Part shown: positions 43,841-55,325 of the stretch, one piece after another | Numbering within the stretch: the first letter of the stretch is position 1 | Layout: every line of letters begins with the position of its first letter | Origin: Pleurotus ostreatus/Saccharomyces cerevisiae fusant | Lineage: Eukaryota > Opisthokonta | Direction: 5' to 3' | Assembly: GCA_024196135.1 (NCBI GenBank) | Contig: JAMQCK010000047.1 | Span: 1 to 64,000 of the forward strand | DNA length: 64,000 nt | Notes under the pieces: model-generated | Databases searched by the model: none | Seen by the model: the letters and a program-made list of their open reading frames with translations, nothing else | Told to the model about the DNA's origin: nothing | Program-made: the position numbers and the translations under genes

Positions 43841-45037
43841 TGTCGTCGCCCAAGACTTCCTGGGAGGACCTTGCCCGCCTGGGCTGGCCCATCTACGACG
43901 TCTACAAGAAGGCTAACGCGGCTCGCGGTGGTACCATGAACGGCACGGGCGATATCTCGCTCAACGCGGGTATCGCTGCAGAGTATCAGTGAGTAACTTC
44001 ACCGTAGCATCCATCTGGCGCATACTCACCGTACAACACTCAGGTGGTGGTCCTACAACACGACCATCGGCAAGCCGTACGTCCTCGGGCGCGTCCCCAA
44101 GGACATCAGTCGCGAGGAGGTCGCCTGGTCGTACGACAACTCGAAGAACTCGCAGGAGTTCACCGACGAATGGACGGAGTCGTGGACCAACTCGAACTCG
44201 GCCACGCTCACCGTGACCAACAGCGGTATGTCGTCTGCCATCGCATGCGATGTGGCTCGGTGGTCATGGCCCTTGCAGCGACCATCACGCTCAGCGCTAG
44301 CATCACTATCGAGGACGTCGCGTCGTCGGGCTTCGAGTTCACCATCTCGACCGAGTCGTCCTCTACCGAGACCAAGGAAACCACCCACGACCTGAGCCAC
44401 ACCTGGACCATGACGTGAGCGCGGCTCAAGTCCATCATACCTATTCTTGAGTGCTGATGCGTCTGTAGCGTCGGTCCTGGCGAGAAGCTGACGCTGTACC
44501 GTGTCATCTCCACGGTTGGCGAAACCGTTGAGTACGGCCAGGTGCGTTGGATTTGCTCGCTTTCGAAGGCAAGGCATCTGACGCACCTTTGCGAAGGACT
44601 TTGGCATCGCGGACGGTAGTCTGCTCGGCAGTGAGTCCATCTTCTATCTCATTGAACGTGCATCGGCTCACCTTAACCTCCATAGCCAAAGGAGACAAGT
44701 GAGTTCTTGACCTCTACCTGGTGAACGTCTGCTCACTTAGCCATGTAGGTACGCCGGACACTACTACTGGGGCATGTATGTCAACACTCTGTGCAACGCG
44801 CCTCGCGGGCGCCTGGATCTGCACGGCAGCAGCAAGAATGTCACGTATACGTTCAAGCTCGTGCGCGAGACGAAGGACGGGAAGAAGGTGGCGACGCCGC
44901 TCCCCGTCGATGCCTACCAGGCCAAGAACACCGATGCTGCTATCCTCGGAAAGGAGACCAAGTGGGCGAAGGACACGAAGGCCGTTTTTGGCGATGGAAC
45001 GGCGCAGGTCATGGTTGCTGCTCCCGGTGACGAGTGA
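43840..45037 (+). CDS. Aerolysin/ETX-MTX2-like beta-pore-forming protein A (291 aa)
   Basis: Seven exons: 43840-43988, 44044-44225, 44279-44414, 44469-44541, 44597-44630, 44686-44698 (13 nt), 44749-45037. There is no signal peptide. The middle third (exons 2-4) has the hallmark of the aerolysin superfamily: long alternating Ser/Thr and hydrophobic strands around a short amphipathic hairpin, closed by a Pro-Gly turn before the next strand. This matches what fungal databases label an insecticidal-crystal-toxin-like (ETX/MTX2) domain. The N-terminal third has Trp/Tyr-rich segments that could bind a target; the last exon forms the remaining beta domain. In mushrooms such proteins are considered defence proteins against nematodes, insects or grazers (family knowledge); activity here is inference. 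The frame is intact. Confidence 0.68.
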
Positions 45038-45477
45038 TGGTCAACTGAACGAGACGGGCCTCCCAAGTTGCGATATCGAGAACTCATTTGTACGAACGTA
45101 ACCATTGTGTCTTGCCAGTGTCTGTAGTATGTTTACCGCTGATCTTGCGAATGTCAATTCCAGAGTTTGAACGCTGATGGCCGTGCGAGGGGGAAATTCT
45201 GGCTCATCTCTTCATTGTCATACATGCCCACATCCTCTTCCGCATCCACCTATTAAGAGTCTGCATTAGCTGTCCATCGGTAGACGAGTCGCCATCATCG
45301 CAGGAAGAAAGACTGCTTTGCTTGTATGTGCTTGTACTTATGGGCGCTGCTGCGGCGCAACGGGCGCAGCCTCCGCTTAGCCACCTCCGCATTCTGTTCC
45401 CTCCCACATAGTCACATAGTCCGAAAGCTGGTTCTTTCTGCAGCCATTGCCGCCGTCCCCCTGCCAGTCCTTTCAAG
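45038..45477. other. Spacer, no gene seen
   Basis: 3' region of gene A and promoter of GT15 gene B. No supported frame. Confidence 0.5.
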
Positions 45478-47468
45478 ATGATGACGCCTTGGCGTTATGT
45501 CTTCCTCGTTCTGGGGATTGTTGTGCGTGCGCTCGCTGTCGCGCGGCGCGGCCAGTGCTCACCGTTCCAAACAGATCAGTCTGCATTATCTACTGAGCTT
45601 CACGCACGAAGGCTATGGCAACGCGACGTCTCTGTCGAATCTCAAGGGGCACATCTATGGTGGGAGCGAGCCGCCGTACAAGTCGGGCGTCCCAGAGGAG
45701 TACTACGTGCCCGACGAGCCCAAGTCGCCGGTCGGACGCAAGGCCAACGCGGCGATCGTTATGCTTGGTGTGTGGCTCTGTACGCTGGGGATAGGGAATT
45801 TACTGACTCTTGGATAGCCCGCAACAGTGACTTGAACGGGATCGTGACCAGCATGAAGCAGATGGAGGACCGCTTCAACAAGAAGTTTAACTACCCCTAC
45901 ATCTTCCTCAACGAGGCCGAGTTTTCCAGCGAGTTCAAGGAGTGCGTGGTCTACCGAACCACCCCATACATTGCTGACCGATTTCGTGTTGCGAAGACGT
46001 GTCACCGGCTTGACTGACGCGGACGTCAAGTTTGGCTTGATCCCACGAGAGCACTGGTTCCAGCCCGACTGGATAGACGAAGAGAAGGCGAAGGCTGCAC
46101 GAGAGGACATGGTGAGGAACCAGGTTATCTATGGAGGTGCGTCCTAGTCTATCCGCCCTCGCTTCATGCTGACAGTCGCTACAGGAAGCGTCCCGTGCGT
46201 ACTGCCGCTGGTATACTGCGCATCCCCCTCATTCATTTCCTCCCAGATACCGCAACATGTGTCGCTTCAACTCTGGCGTATGTCGTCCTTACGCTCACCC
46301 ACTGCCTTTGCTAAGGGTCTACCCAGTTCTTCTACCGTCACGAACTGTTGAAGGACTACAAGGTAAGATACCACCTCGCTTCGCTTGGCGTACTGCTGAC
46401 GTGCCTTTTTCCTACCCAGTACTACTGGAGGTATGTGCGACACTTCGGTGCACAAGCGAACTGAATTGACTCCAACCCGTATACGTTCCAGAGTCGAGTG
46501 AGTCGTGAGCTGGATTGATGTGGCGCGATACTGAAGCTCTCGCCCGCAGGCCTGACGTCAAGTTCTTCTGTGACCTTGACTACGATCCTTTCCTCATCAT
46601 GGAGGATCAGCAGAAGGTCTATGGTATGTCTAGCATCGGCCGCATCATGTTGAATAGGCTGATGAACGTCTTCTAGGCTTCACGGTATCGCTATACGAAT
46701 ACGAGGCCACCATCCCTACACTCTGGCAAGCCGTCCGCGAGTTCATTGAAGAGAACCCGGACCTTGTCTCTCCGGACAACGCCATGGCCTTCCTCTCTGA
46801 CGACGGAGGCAAGACCTACAACCGCTGTCATTGTAAGTGCATCATCCTCTCGGCCGTTCATCCATCATACCAGCTTTTTGCCCAATACTTCACATGCTCA
46901 CTTTCCTCCTTTCCCAGTCTGGTCCAACTTCGAGATCGGCGACCTTGACCTCTGGCGGAGCGAGGCCTACATGAAGTTCTTCGAGCACCTCGACAAGAAG
47001 GGCGGATTCTACTACGAGCGCTGGGGTGATGCGCCCGTACACTCCATCGGCGCCGCGCTCTTCGCGAAGAAGGACCAGATTGTGAGTGTCTATGTTTGTT
47101 CGCTACGCGTATTTTTGTTCGCCTCCTCATATTTTTGTTCGCCTCCGCGTACTTCTGGTTTCCTCCGCGTATATTTGTCCGCCTACGCGATATATCTGTT
47201 CGCCTACGCGTGCCTCTTCGCCTGCGCATGCCCGAAAATACTGACCACCTACCCCTGCAGCACTTCTTCAACGACATCGGCTACAGGCACGAGCCCTTCC
47301 AGCACTGCCCGCAAGGCGAAGCCCACGCAAAGGGCAAGTGCTGGTGCGACAAGTCTCAAAATTTCGGTGCGTATAGGCTTGCCCCTAACCGTCCGCTCTG
47401 CTGAACCGGAACTCGCAGACTACGAATGGTACTCGTGCCTCAACCGGTACGATAAGCTGTTCCAGTGA
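45478..47468 (+). CDS. GT15 alpha-1,2-mannosyltransferase B (KRE2/MNT1 family, 381 aa)
   Basis: Fourteen exons: 45478-45522, 45575-45767, 45818-45941, 45997-46136, 46185-46194 (10 nt), 46247-46277, 46327-46362, 46420-46430 (11 nt), 46492-46497 (6 nt), 46550-46623, 46677-46832, 46918-47081, 47261-47366, 47419-47468. A short N-terminal anchor ([11 protein letters not shown]) makes it a Golgi type II protein. It has the same block order as gene [45 protein letters not shown], a split WRVEPD metal site, FCDLDYDPF and [16 protein letters not shown]. Compared with A it has extra introns after EA.. (exon 2/3) and before YYW, and lacks the intron before the EFIEENP segment. The exons of 140, 10, 31, 6, 74 and 50 nt are the same size in both. 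Confidence 0.92.
46492..46497 (+). other. 6-nt microexon in GT15 gene B
   Basis: AGTCGA between a CCAG acceptor and a GTGAGT donor, identical in sequence and position to the microexon of gene A. The next exon starts with G, completing GAG for the Glu of the EPD motif. Confidence 0.8.
47090..47235. repeat. Degenerate tandem repeat inside an intron of GT15 gene B
   Basis: A unit of about 20-24 bp, TTTGTTCGCCTCCGCGTA-like, is repeated about six times with drift. It swells this intron to 179 nt while its neighbours are about 50-60 nt. Confidence 0.7.
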
Positions 47469-47857
47469 GCCGCATGAGCTGCCAGTGGATGGGCCGCATC
47501 GACTTCCATAGGACGGGCCGCACGGACGCTCAGTACTACCAACCACCACCTACCTACCTACGTACCGGACGTGGATATGTACTCACACTCGCGCTACGCG
47601 GCGTGCGCCTTACCATAATGTATACTTGCTTCGGCGTAACTCCCACATGGCTTGAGGACGGGCTCTGGAGTTGAGAGCAGACTGGGCCTTTGCGAGACAG
47701 TGGTCTTAGTCTCAGCGCGGCTCTGCGAAGCGAAGCCTCGAGCAAGCTCAGACGTGATGTTCAGTGCAAGCGAACCCTCGTTCATATGCGGGTGAGTGGT
47801 ATGATACAAGTGTGCGTGAATGTGTAGACGACAACGGCGACAACAACATGGGTAAGG
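47469..47857. other. Spacer between convergent GT15-B and PIK1
   Basis: 3' regions of both genes. No supported frame. Confidence 0.5.
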
Positions 47858-50800
47858 TCATAAAATGGATTGCGAGTAGTATTGATACTGTTGACGGTGT
47901 CAGCAGCGAATGACACTTGCCAAGAAGGACCACACATACCGAATCATACAATCGTGTCCAGTGCGAGCCGAGCGAGGTGTCGATGAGGCGGTTGACGTGG
48001 TCGCCGACGAGGGCGTGGGTGAGTGCTGGTTGAAAGCGTTCGCGTAATTGTGCCGCCGTCTGCCCGCCGAACAGAGCGAAGCAAGGTAGCGCCGAGTCCT
48101 TCTGCATGAGCTCAACGAGCGCTGCGGTGGTGTTAGCGTCGATAGGACGTGAAAGTCGCCCGACATACTGATGATCCGGTCGCAGTGCTTGCGCGCCGCT
48201 TCGAAGCCCTCACGAAAGAGCTTCCTGAACTCCAGGAACGGCGCGCCCTCTATGCCACCCAGGACATCTACATACTCCACGGGCAGTTTGAATGGCGCGG
48301 CCTCGAAGCCCAGGTTCCCCGGCGTGTTCGAAAGCATGAAGCCGAAGTCGATGTGCACGACATGGCCTTCGCGGTCGATGAGGATGTTCCCGTTATGCCT
48401 GTCCTTGATCTGGAGGAAGTACGTGACGAGGGAGTAGCCTGCGATATTCAATAAGGTAAACTGCGCGGCAAAGACCCAGCGAGCGACATACCTGCAAGCG
48501 ATTTGGCAAAGTTCTTCTGGGCACGCGCAAACTTGGCGGACGACGGGTCACCATACATGACGCGGAAGTGATCGAAGAGGGTAACGTGTCCAAGACGGCC
48601 TGTGGTAAGTCTTCTTGCATACTCGGCCTTCTTGATAGAGTGTATTGACATAGCGTCGGTGATAGTCTCGACGAGGCCGGATGTACCGCCGGTGATGAGG
48701 ATGGTGAATCTGCAATTGAAACCGACAACAACATAGTGAGGTAACGGCATAGAGCAAAGAAAGGAGAGGGATGGAACATGTATCAGCACCCAGGTCGCTG
48801 GTAGCAATAAACACGCACGGGCGCACCCAGCACGCGCAGCCCTCCTCTTTCCATATCTGCTGGAACTGCGAGATGAGCTGCGTTGCGAGCTGCTCTTGCC
48901 GCAAATCGCCGCCAGTCTTGATAATGACGGATATGCAGTCCCAGCTTGCGAGATGCCCGTAGGGCGACGCTTGTCGTATACGGCTCTGCAGATTCGTCAA
49001 GACTTGACATGATTTGAGAGACAGAAGACCTACCTTCTTCGCAGCCCACGACTCGCTGACAACAACCGCACTCGGGTCGGCTTTGTTCAACTCTCGCCGG
49101 ATGATGTTCTCGTCCATTGCACCTTCCCTGCCACCAGCGGAGCGACCCAAGAACCCACTGCTCTGACTCTCGCGCATCCGCTCCATCCGCTCCTCCTCAA
49201 GCGCCAGCATCTCTTTCATGATCCGTTCCCGAATCGCCGTCGCATCTGCATAGCTCAAGCGCATCCGTGACCCGCCTTCATGCGCTCGTCCCGCTGGATG
49301 ATTTGCGGCCGACGCATCGGCGGTCCCATTGCCTTGTGCGTCGTTTGCATGAGGGTCACGGACGAGCGTCTCATTCAGCTGAGCGAGCATGATTGCCGCC
49401 GTGCGCATCCGTTCGGAGTACTCATCCAGCGAGATTGCCGTCTCGCCAGAGTTATTGCGCAGGTGCGCCGAGTTTGGCGTCTCCTCTATTGCGGGGGTGT
49501 TGGGTGCTGTTGGTCGTGACCACGCAGCGAGCTCGAGCTCGCGGTTCTTTGGCGGCAAAGGGAGAACAATGGAGTCTGCGAGGTCCGCCGAGCGCAGGGA
49601 GGAGTCTGGCCCATACACCTGCTCAACGAGGTCCATCTCGTCGTCGTCTGCTTCCGGGGGCACCGCCGTGGGGCTTGTCGGCCTGAGCTGGGGTACCGCG
49701 GGCGCCTGCGTGTCCACGGGTTCGTTTGCCACGTCCAGCTCTGGCTTCGGCGTCGCCACGATGCCCGCAGTCGGCGGAGGACTGGCACGGCTAGACCGCG
49801 TGCGTGTCATGGCAAATGGCACAGCGTCGACAGTCCCGCTCTTGTCCTGCTCGGTCTTCGCGACCATCTTCTTGAGGATCTCGCGGTTGGCGCGCTTTGC
49901 AGGGTCGAAGTCCAGATCGTCGTTGAGGACTTCGATTAGGAGTAGGTAGGGTGCGCGTTCAGCGGAGTTGAGGACGACACTTTCACCGGGAGGTATTCGG
50001 ACGATGCGGTGGTGGGGATGAGGGATGCCGGTGTCAGGATGTGGTTGGTCGGAGGTTGTGCACCACATTGGCATGCAAACCTACCAGTCGTCAGCAAAGG
50101 TACACTCAGAGAAGGTAGACAAATCACCTCGGCTGGTAGTTGATGATTTAGCGCAGTGAGCTCTGCGCGCAGAGCGCTCACGCGTGCTGGTCGGGGGACG
50201 ACCAGAAGCCGATTTGAGATGTTTTCTAAGGTGAGAATGAATTGTATCTGCGGTCGCACTGTCAGAGTGATCATTCATATATTTGCATGATCGCTTACCT
50301 CCGAGCGGCAGTAATGACTTCGGAGGAGATGGATCTGTGATGTGTAGTCGTAGTTCTGCAAAAGTTCGTCCGCTGCATTGGCAGGGTTTGGGCGTTGCAA
50401 CAATCTAGAGATGGAGGGGGCAGACTGGTAGGCGGAAGGGACGACCTCGGGATCGAGTTGGCCGAAGGGGTCATGAGATAGTCGTGGTCGTCGCTTCGCC
50501 TTGAGATGCAATGGAAGGGCTGGCACTGTCTGCGCGGCTGTCACCGCTCGCCTGCGGCCCTTCGTCACGGTCCCTTGGTCTACATCCTCCACATCGACGT
50601 TTGCCTCATCCTCCTCCGAGTCTTCTAGCTCGACCTTCGTCATCTCCGGGGACATTGAAGGCGTCACGGAGTGCACGACCGGGGGCTCGATGCTCTTGAA
50701 GTCGTGATCATCGCCTTCATCCACGACGCGTCCTTGCTCCACGGCGACGTTCCCAACTATCCTGGTGATGTCTGGCATGCCTGGAACGCCTGCAAGAACC

Positions 50801-51385
50801 GACGCGATCCCGACAAGTGCAGGCTCGAGATGGGGCTTCACTTTCTTTCGGCCAAGGCGCGAGGTTAAGGGTAGGGAAAGCGAGAGGTACGGCCCACTGG
50901 AGGGTGCAGGTACGTCGCCAAAGATGATCTCGTGGCAGCTATGGAGGATACGTTGGCAGATGACGAACGACTGGGTATTGTGGGGGAAGTCCTTCAGGTA
51001 TGCTTGCATGAACCAGAGTGTCTGCAGGAATGTCAGAAGTGTTTCCCGCATGATAGAGCGCGCTACGCACTATCATCGCAATATGCGTGGACCGCTGCGC
51101 CGTGTCGACCACGAAGCACTCCAATGCGCGCGACTTGGACGGACGCGTTACCAGCAGATGGCTGCGCGCACAATCAGCCCCGGCCGACCGCATATACCCA
51201 CATATCACGCACCAAATAAACCCCCAGACCTCCCTGAGCTCGCCAATATCGATCTCGCGCAGGCGACGCGTGAGGTAGTACGTGATGCCAATGTGGTCCG
51301 AGTACTCCATCATGTACTTGAGCGCGACGTGCACTGAGAAGAACGACGGCGCCAGGAAGAGACGGAGCAGCATGGCGTGCGACAT
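47858..51385 (-). CDS. PIK1: Phosphatidylinositol 4-kinase, PIK1/PI4K-beta type (1023 aa)
   Basis: Nine exons: 51385-51071, 51021-50299, 50247-50128, 50080-49034, 48985-48819, 48709-48492, 48438-48169, 48121-47940, 47887-47858. The N-terminus contains the lipid-kinase-unique helical segment (MMEYSDHIGITYYLTRRL; TLWFMQAYLKDFP). A long acidic/Ser-rich linker is followed by the PI4K-beta repeat (ADATAIRERIMKEMLALEEERMERM). The catalytic domain has SRIRQASPYGHLASWD, LITGGTSGLVETITDA, QIKDRHNGNILIDREGHVV (catalytic loop), HIDFGFMLSNTPG (activation loop) and LVELMQKDSALPCF, ending in the family's YQYYSQSIL tail on a 30-nt exon. It makes PI4P at the Golgi, needed for secretory traffic. Domain order and length fit PIK1 and exclude STT4 and VPS34. 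Confidence 0.93.
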
Positions 51386-52092
51386 CGTGAAAGAGGCCCG
51401 GCGTCGACGCAATGAAAAGAGCAGTCGTCGTTGGGGAGGAGGATGATCAGAGTTCCGGCCAAGGGGGACGGGCTCTGAACGCGTTCGCGACGGGTGGGGG
51501 CTTTTTAGTCCGGTAGCTTGTCGATCCCGGGCAGCTCGTACTCGTGGTCTCTGAAGATGAAAGCACCGATATGCGTTGAGGTGTATCCGAACACAGTGCG
51601 TCGAAGACGTCGAGCACGTCAGGAACAAGGCGCGCCTTACCTGTACACGTTGTCGGCCCGGTGCTTGAACTAGACCACATCCCGTCCATGATGATCCTGC
51701 ACGTTCAGAATCTCCTTGCAGCATACATAGAGTACATGTTCGTGGGCGATTGGTAATTTAAGTAGTGTGTAGAGTACGGCGCTAGGGGAGAACATATTGG
51801 ACCGCAGAAATGGGAGCAGGTATCGCGAGAATAACGAGGGGGACCAATTCTGATATCCGACGGGCAGCATAGGTAAGACACTAGCGACCATCTGAGGCGG
51901 GGATGGCGAGGGTAGAATAGTTCAGGTTGATCGACACGAGCATGCAGAAGACGACAGTCGAAGCGGGTGGTAGTAGGTGGTGGATAGGATGTGGAAGCAG
52001 ACGCGATAGGAACATCGAACAGCGATTCAGCGTCGACTGGAATCCTGCGTAAGGGTGGGAACCTTGACCAGATGCTCAATCTGGCACTAACC
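51386..52092. other. Spacer, no gene seen
   Basis: PIK1 promoter and the 3' region of F-box gene 3. Only short frames. Confidence 0.5.
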
Positions 52093-53751
52093 TCATTCAA
52101 TCCATTCCTCATCCTCGGGGCTATGGTTGCTTGAACACGTCGTGTAGTTCGTCTCCGGGTCGCCTAGGACAGGTTGCACATCCATGATCATCGTCTGAGC
52201 AGTCCATCTGGCGAAAGCCTCGTCGAAGGATGCATCTTCATCGTCAGACAAATTCTCCGCGTCCTCTTCTGGCCAGCGTGCACGGCATTCGATTGGTTTC
52301 ATGTACACCCGCAGCCGGGACACATATGCTGGGTCGCACGAGTCGAAGGAGAGGCGAGCCAACGGCGTCGCACCAGCGGGACGGAGGTGCACACGGCAGT
52401 TGATGATGCTCTCCAAGGCATGCACACTTTCCGGTGATCGAACGTGTAGGTTGGGAAGATCGAGATGTACGAGGTCGGGGAGTAGGTCTTGACGGTGCCC
52501 TAGAGCCCGCGCCAAGGTGGCCACGCCACGGCCAGCGGCGTCGACGAGGACCTGGAGTTCCGAGATGTTCGTATATAGCTCGAAGAGTCGCACCCAGTCA
52601 GATTCGTTGTCGAAGGCCAAAAGCGCAAGTGAAGTCAGCGTCGAGCAGATTGTTCCACGTTCCATTGCGTACGTCTCCAAGCGGCCAAGGTCGCTGTGAG
52701 AGGCAACTTCGAGGTGTTGCAGGTAAGGGGCATGGAAGGCCCCCAAGAGCCTTGAGGCGTTACGCCGTAAGGTGAGAGAGGTGAGAGAGGGTAATACGAC
52801 GTCGGGATGGTGACGATCTTCGACCATCGCCGACAACTCGAGAGTCAGCAGCCGCTCGCAACCTCGTAGGACGCCGAGGCAAGCTGCAGTGTCCCAGTAA
52901 GTCTCCTTGCATTGGACGGTCAGACTGGTCAACTGCGCCCATGGAAGGTTAAGATCTGCTATGACTGCGTCGTGTAGGACCACGGAGTGTAGAGCCGAGC
53001 AGTTCTCGAAAGAAACTCCGCCAGCGACGCTGGAGTTATTGATCCTGAGTGATTCCAGCGCGGGCAAGTGAAGCTCCTCGTGGATGAACCACGGCGACAC
53101 TTGGAGATTGACGAGAGCCAGCGACCGCCACTGCGGGGTACTTGCGAGGAAGACCTGAGCAAACGTCGCCGGAATGCTTTCACGCCGAGCGCCAAAGGCA
53201 GGGCCGAGAGTGAGCGAAAGAGGCTTCGCCTGGGCCCGGCATAGGCACTCTGCAAACATGGCACACCATTCGAATCCGGTGTAAGCGGAAACGTCGATGT
53301 TCGTCCAGATTTCCGGGAGAGACAAGGCGATCTCGCGCCAGCGGTGGCAGACGCGAGTGACTGGGTGGTCCATACGCGACATGCTGTCCTGGGGCGAGTG
53401 AAGAAGCATAACATCGATGATAATGATGGCGAGGATTTCCGTCGGGAGGCGCCTGATCTTGGACACCAAGCTGTTCTTGAGTGCGATAGCGTCGCTCATG
53501 AGATTGTAGGTGCGCTTAAGAGCGCGTACGAAGTCGTTCACCTTAGCGATGGTGTCGGCGTAGGAGCGAAGGGAGGCGATCTCGTCGGCGATAGCGCTTT
53601 TGAGTCGGCGGGTTTCGTCTTCTGACAGCACGGCCCAGTGCCGCAAAGCGTCGGGAGTGGGAACGAGAGCACTAGAGCGTACAGAGAGGTTGCATGCTGG
53701 ATCGAGCGAGACTTCATAGACAACCTTTTTGAAAAGGCGTTCGTCGAGCAT
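52093..53751 (-). CDS. F-box/leucine-rich-repeat-like protein 3 (552 aa, intronless)
   Basis: The start is ATG 53751 (MLDERLFKKVVYEVSLDP); the frame is open further upstream but without an ATG at the end used by that extension. A helical segment (EDETRRLKSAIADEIASLRS) precedes the F-box-like core KIRRLPTEILAIIIIDVML and HPVTRVCHRWREIALSLPEIW. Leucine-rich repeats follow (LPALESLRINNSSV, LPWAQLTSLTVQC, LPSLTSLTLRR, LPDLVHLDLPNLHV). The C-terminus is acidic and ends EDEEWIE, like F-box gene 2. It lies downstream of aerolysin-like gene B, whereas gene 2 lies upstream of gene A. Likely an SCF substrate receptor, target unknown. Confidence 0.86.
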   Translation of the reverse strand: MLDERLFKKVVYEVSLDPACNLSVRSSALVPTPDALRHWAVLSEDETRRLKSAIADEIASLRSYADTIAKVNDFVRALKRTYNLMSDAIALKNSLVSKIRRLPTEILAIIIIDVMLLHSPQDSMSRMDHPVTRVCHRWREIALSLPEIWTNIDVSAYTGFEWCAMFAECLCRAQAKPLSLTLGPAFGARRESIPATFAQVFLASTPQWRSLALVNLQVSPWFIHEELHLPALESLRINNSSVAGGVSFENCSALHSVVLHDAVIADLNLPWAQLTSLTVQCKETYWDTAACLGVLRGCERLLTLELSAMVEDRHHPDVVLPSLTSLTLRRNASRLLGAFHAPYLQHLEVASHSDLGRLETYAMERGTICSTLTSLALLAFDNESDWVRLFELYTNISELQVLVDAAGRGVATLARALGHRQDLLPDLVHLDLPNLHVRSPESVHALESIINCRVHLRPAGATPLARLSFDSCDPAYVSRLRVYMKPIECRARWPEEDAENLSDDEDASFDEAFARWTAQTMIMDVQPVLGDPETNYTTCSSNHSPEDEEWIE

Positions 53752-54129
53752 CTGGGAATTCCGTAGCAGTGGAGCAAGCGCTGTAAGGATGATCGCCGCC
53801 AAAGAAATCGGGGTGCACAAAGATCGATTACGCCGGGCGAGACCGTTTGGGTGATTCAGAGGCTGGCGGGAGGGCGTAGAGCTTGGTGTGTATGTGAACG
53901 TTCTGGGCAAGCGCGGGGAGGGACCTGGGAAATCACCTTGTGACCAAAACGCAAACACGTGAGTGTCACATTTATACGGTCGTCAAGATCCTGATCTATA
54001 TTCTCTCAGTACATACGGTCAACAGTGGTCATGTTCTGAATCTCTCGTTCGCATAGTAAGATCGAGAAAAGATACAAGAATGCGCTCGGTCGGCTTTGAT
54101 TGTCGCTACTTATTCCACCCAGTCAACCA
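53752..54129. other. Spacer, no gene seen
   Basis: 378 bp between the end of aerolysin-like gene B and the start of F-box gene 3, both on the minus strand. Confidence 0.5.
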
Positions 54130-55325
54130 TCACTCTTCACCGGGAGCAGCAACCATGACCCGCGCCGTTCCATCGCCAAAAACGGCCTTCGAATCCTTCG
54201 CCCACTTGGTCCCCTTTCCTAGGATAGCAGCATCGGTGTCCTTGGCCTGATAGGCGTCGACGGGGAGCGGCGTTGCCACCTTCTTCCCGTCCTTCGTCTC
54301 GCGCACGAGCTTGAACGTGTACGTGACATTCTTGCTGCTGCCGTGCAGGTCCAGGCGACCGCGAGGCGCGTTGCACAGGGTGTTGACATACATGCCCCAA
54401 TAGTAGTGTCCGGCGTACCTGCATGGCTGGGTGAGCAGACGTTCATCAGGTAAAGGTGGGAAACTCACTTGTCTCCCTTGGCTATGGAGGATATGGTGAG
54501 TCGGTGCATTTGGGACGAGTCAGACGGTAAACTCACTGCCCAGCAGACTACCGTCCGCGATGCCGAAGTCCTATGCAGGCATGCATCAGACACCACGGCT
54601 CAGAATGTGAGCACATTCAACGCACCTGGCCGTATTCGACGGTTTCGCCAACCGTGGAGATGACGCGGTACAGCGTCAGCTTCTCGCCAGGACCAACGCT
54701 ACCGGTGCATCAGCACCCGAAATGACGCGCGATAGGCACGAATCACACTCACCTCAAAGTCCAGGTGTGGCTCAGGTTGTGGCTGGTTTCCTTGGTCTCG
54801 GTGGAAGACGCCTCGGTCGAGATGGTGAACTCGAAGCCCGACGACGCGACGTCCTCAATGGTGATGCTTGCGCTGAGACTGATAGTCGCTGCGAGGATCA
54901 TCAGCGCCGCGTCGCGCCGCATGCGATGGCAGACAGCATACCGCTGTTGGTGACGGTGAGGGTAGCGGAGTTCGAGTTGGTCCACGACTCCGTCCATTCG
55001 TCGGTGAACTCCTGCGAGTTCTTCGAGTTGTCGTACGACCAGGCGACCTCCTCGCGACTGATGTCCTTGGGAACGCGCCCGAGGACGTACGGCTTTCCGA
55101 TGGTCGTGTTGTAGGACCACCACCTTAGCAAATTACAGTGAGTACGCGCCAGATATGCTGTGGTAAAGTTACTGACTGATACTCGGCAGCGATACCGGCG
55201 TTGAGTGAGATATCGCCTGTGCCGTTCATGGTACCGCCGCGAGCCGCGTTGGCCTTCTTGTAGACGTCGTAGATGGGCCAGCCCAGGCGGGCAAGGTCCT
55301 CCCAGGAAGTCTTGGGCGACGACAT
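54130..55325 (-). CDS. Aerolysin/ETX-MTX2-like beta-pore-forming protein B (291 aa)
   Basis: Seven exons: 55325-55177, 55123-54942, 54888-54753, 54698-54626, 54570-54537, 54481-54469, 54418-54130. Every exon has exactly the same length as in gene A (149, 182, 136, 73, 34, 13, 289 nt), and the proteins look nearly identical apart from scattered conservative changes. The Ser/Thr-alternating hairpin region and Pro-Gly turn are kept and the frame is intact, so both copies look functional. Introns have drifted more than exons, which suggests purifying selection. It lies inverted to gene A with about 9 kb between them, and has its own TATAAAA box. Confidence 0.68.

Noticed and set aside
53752..53958. 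Upstream extension of F-box gene 3
   Set aside because: It begins at a GTG codon; the ATG at 53751 gives an N-terminus like the paralogues.
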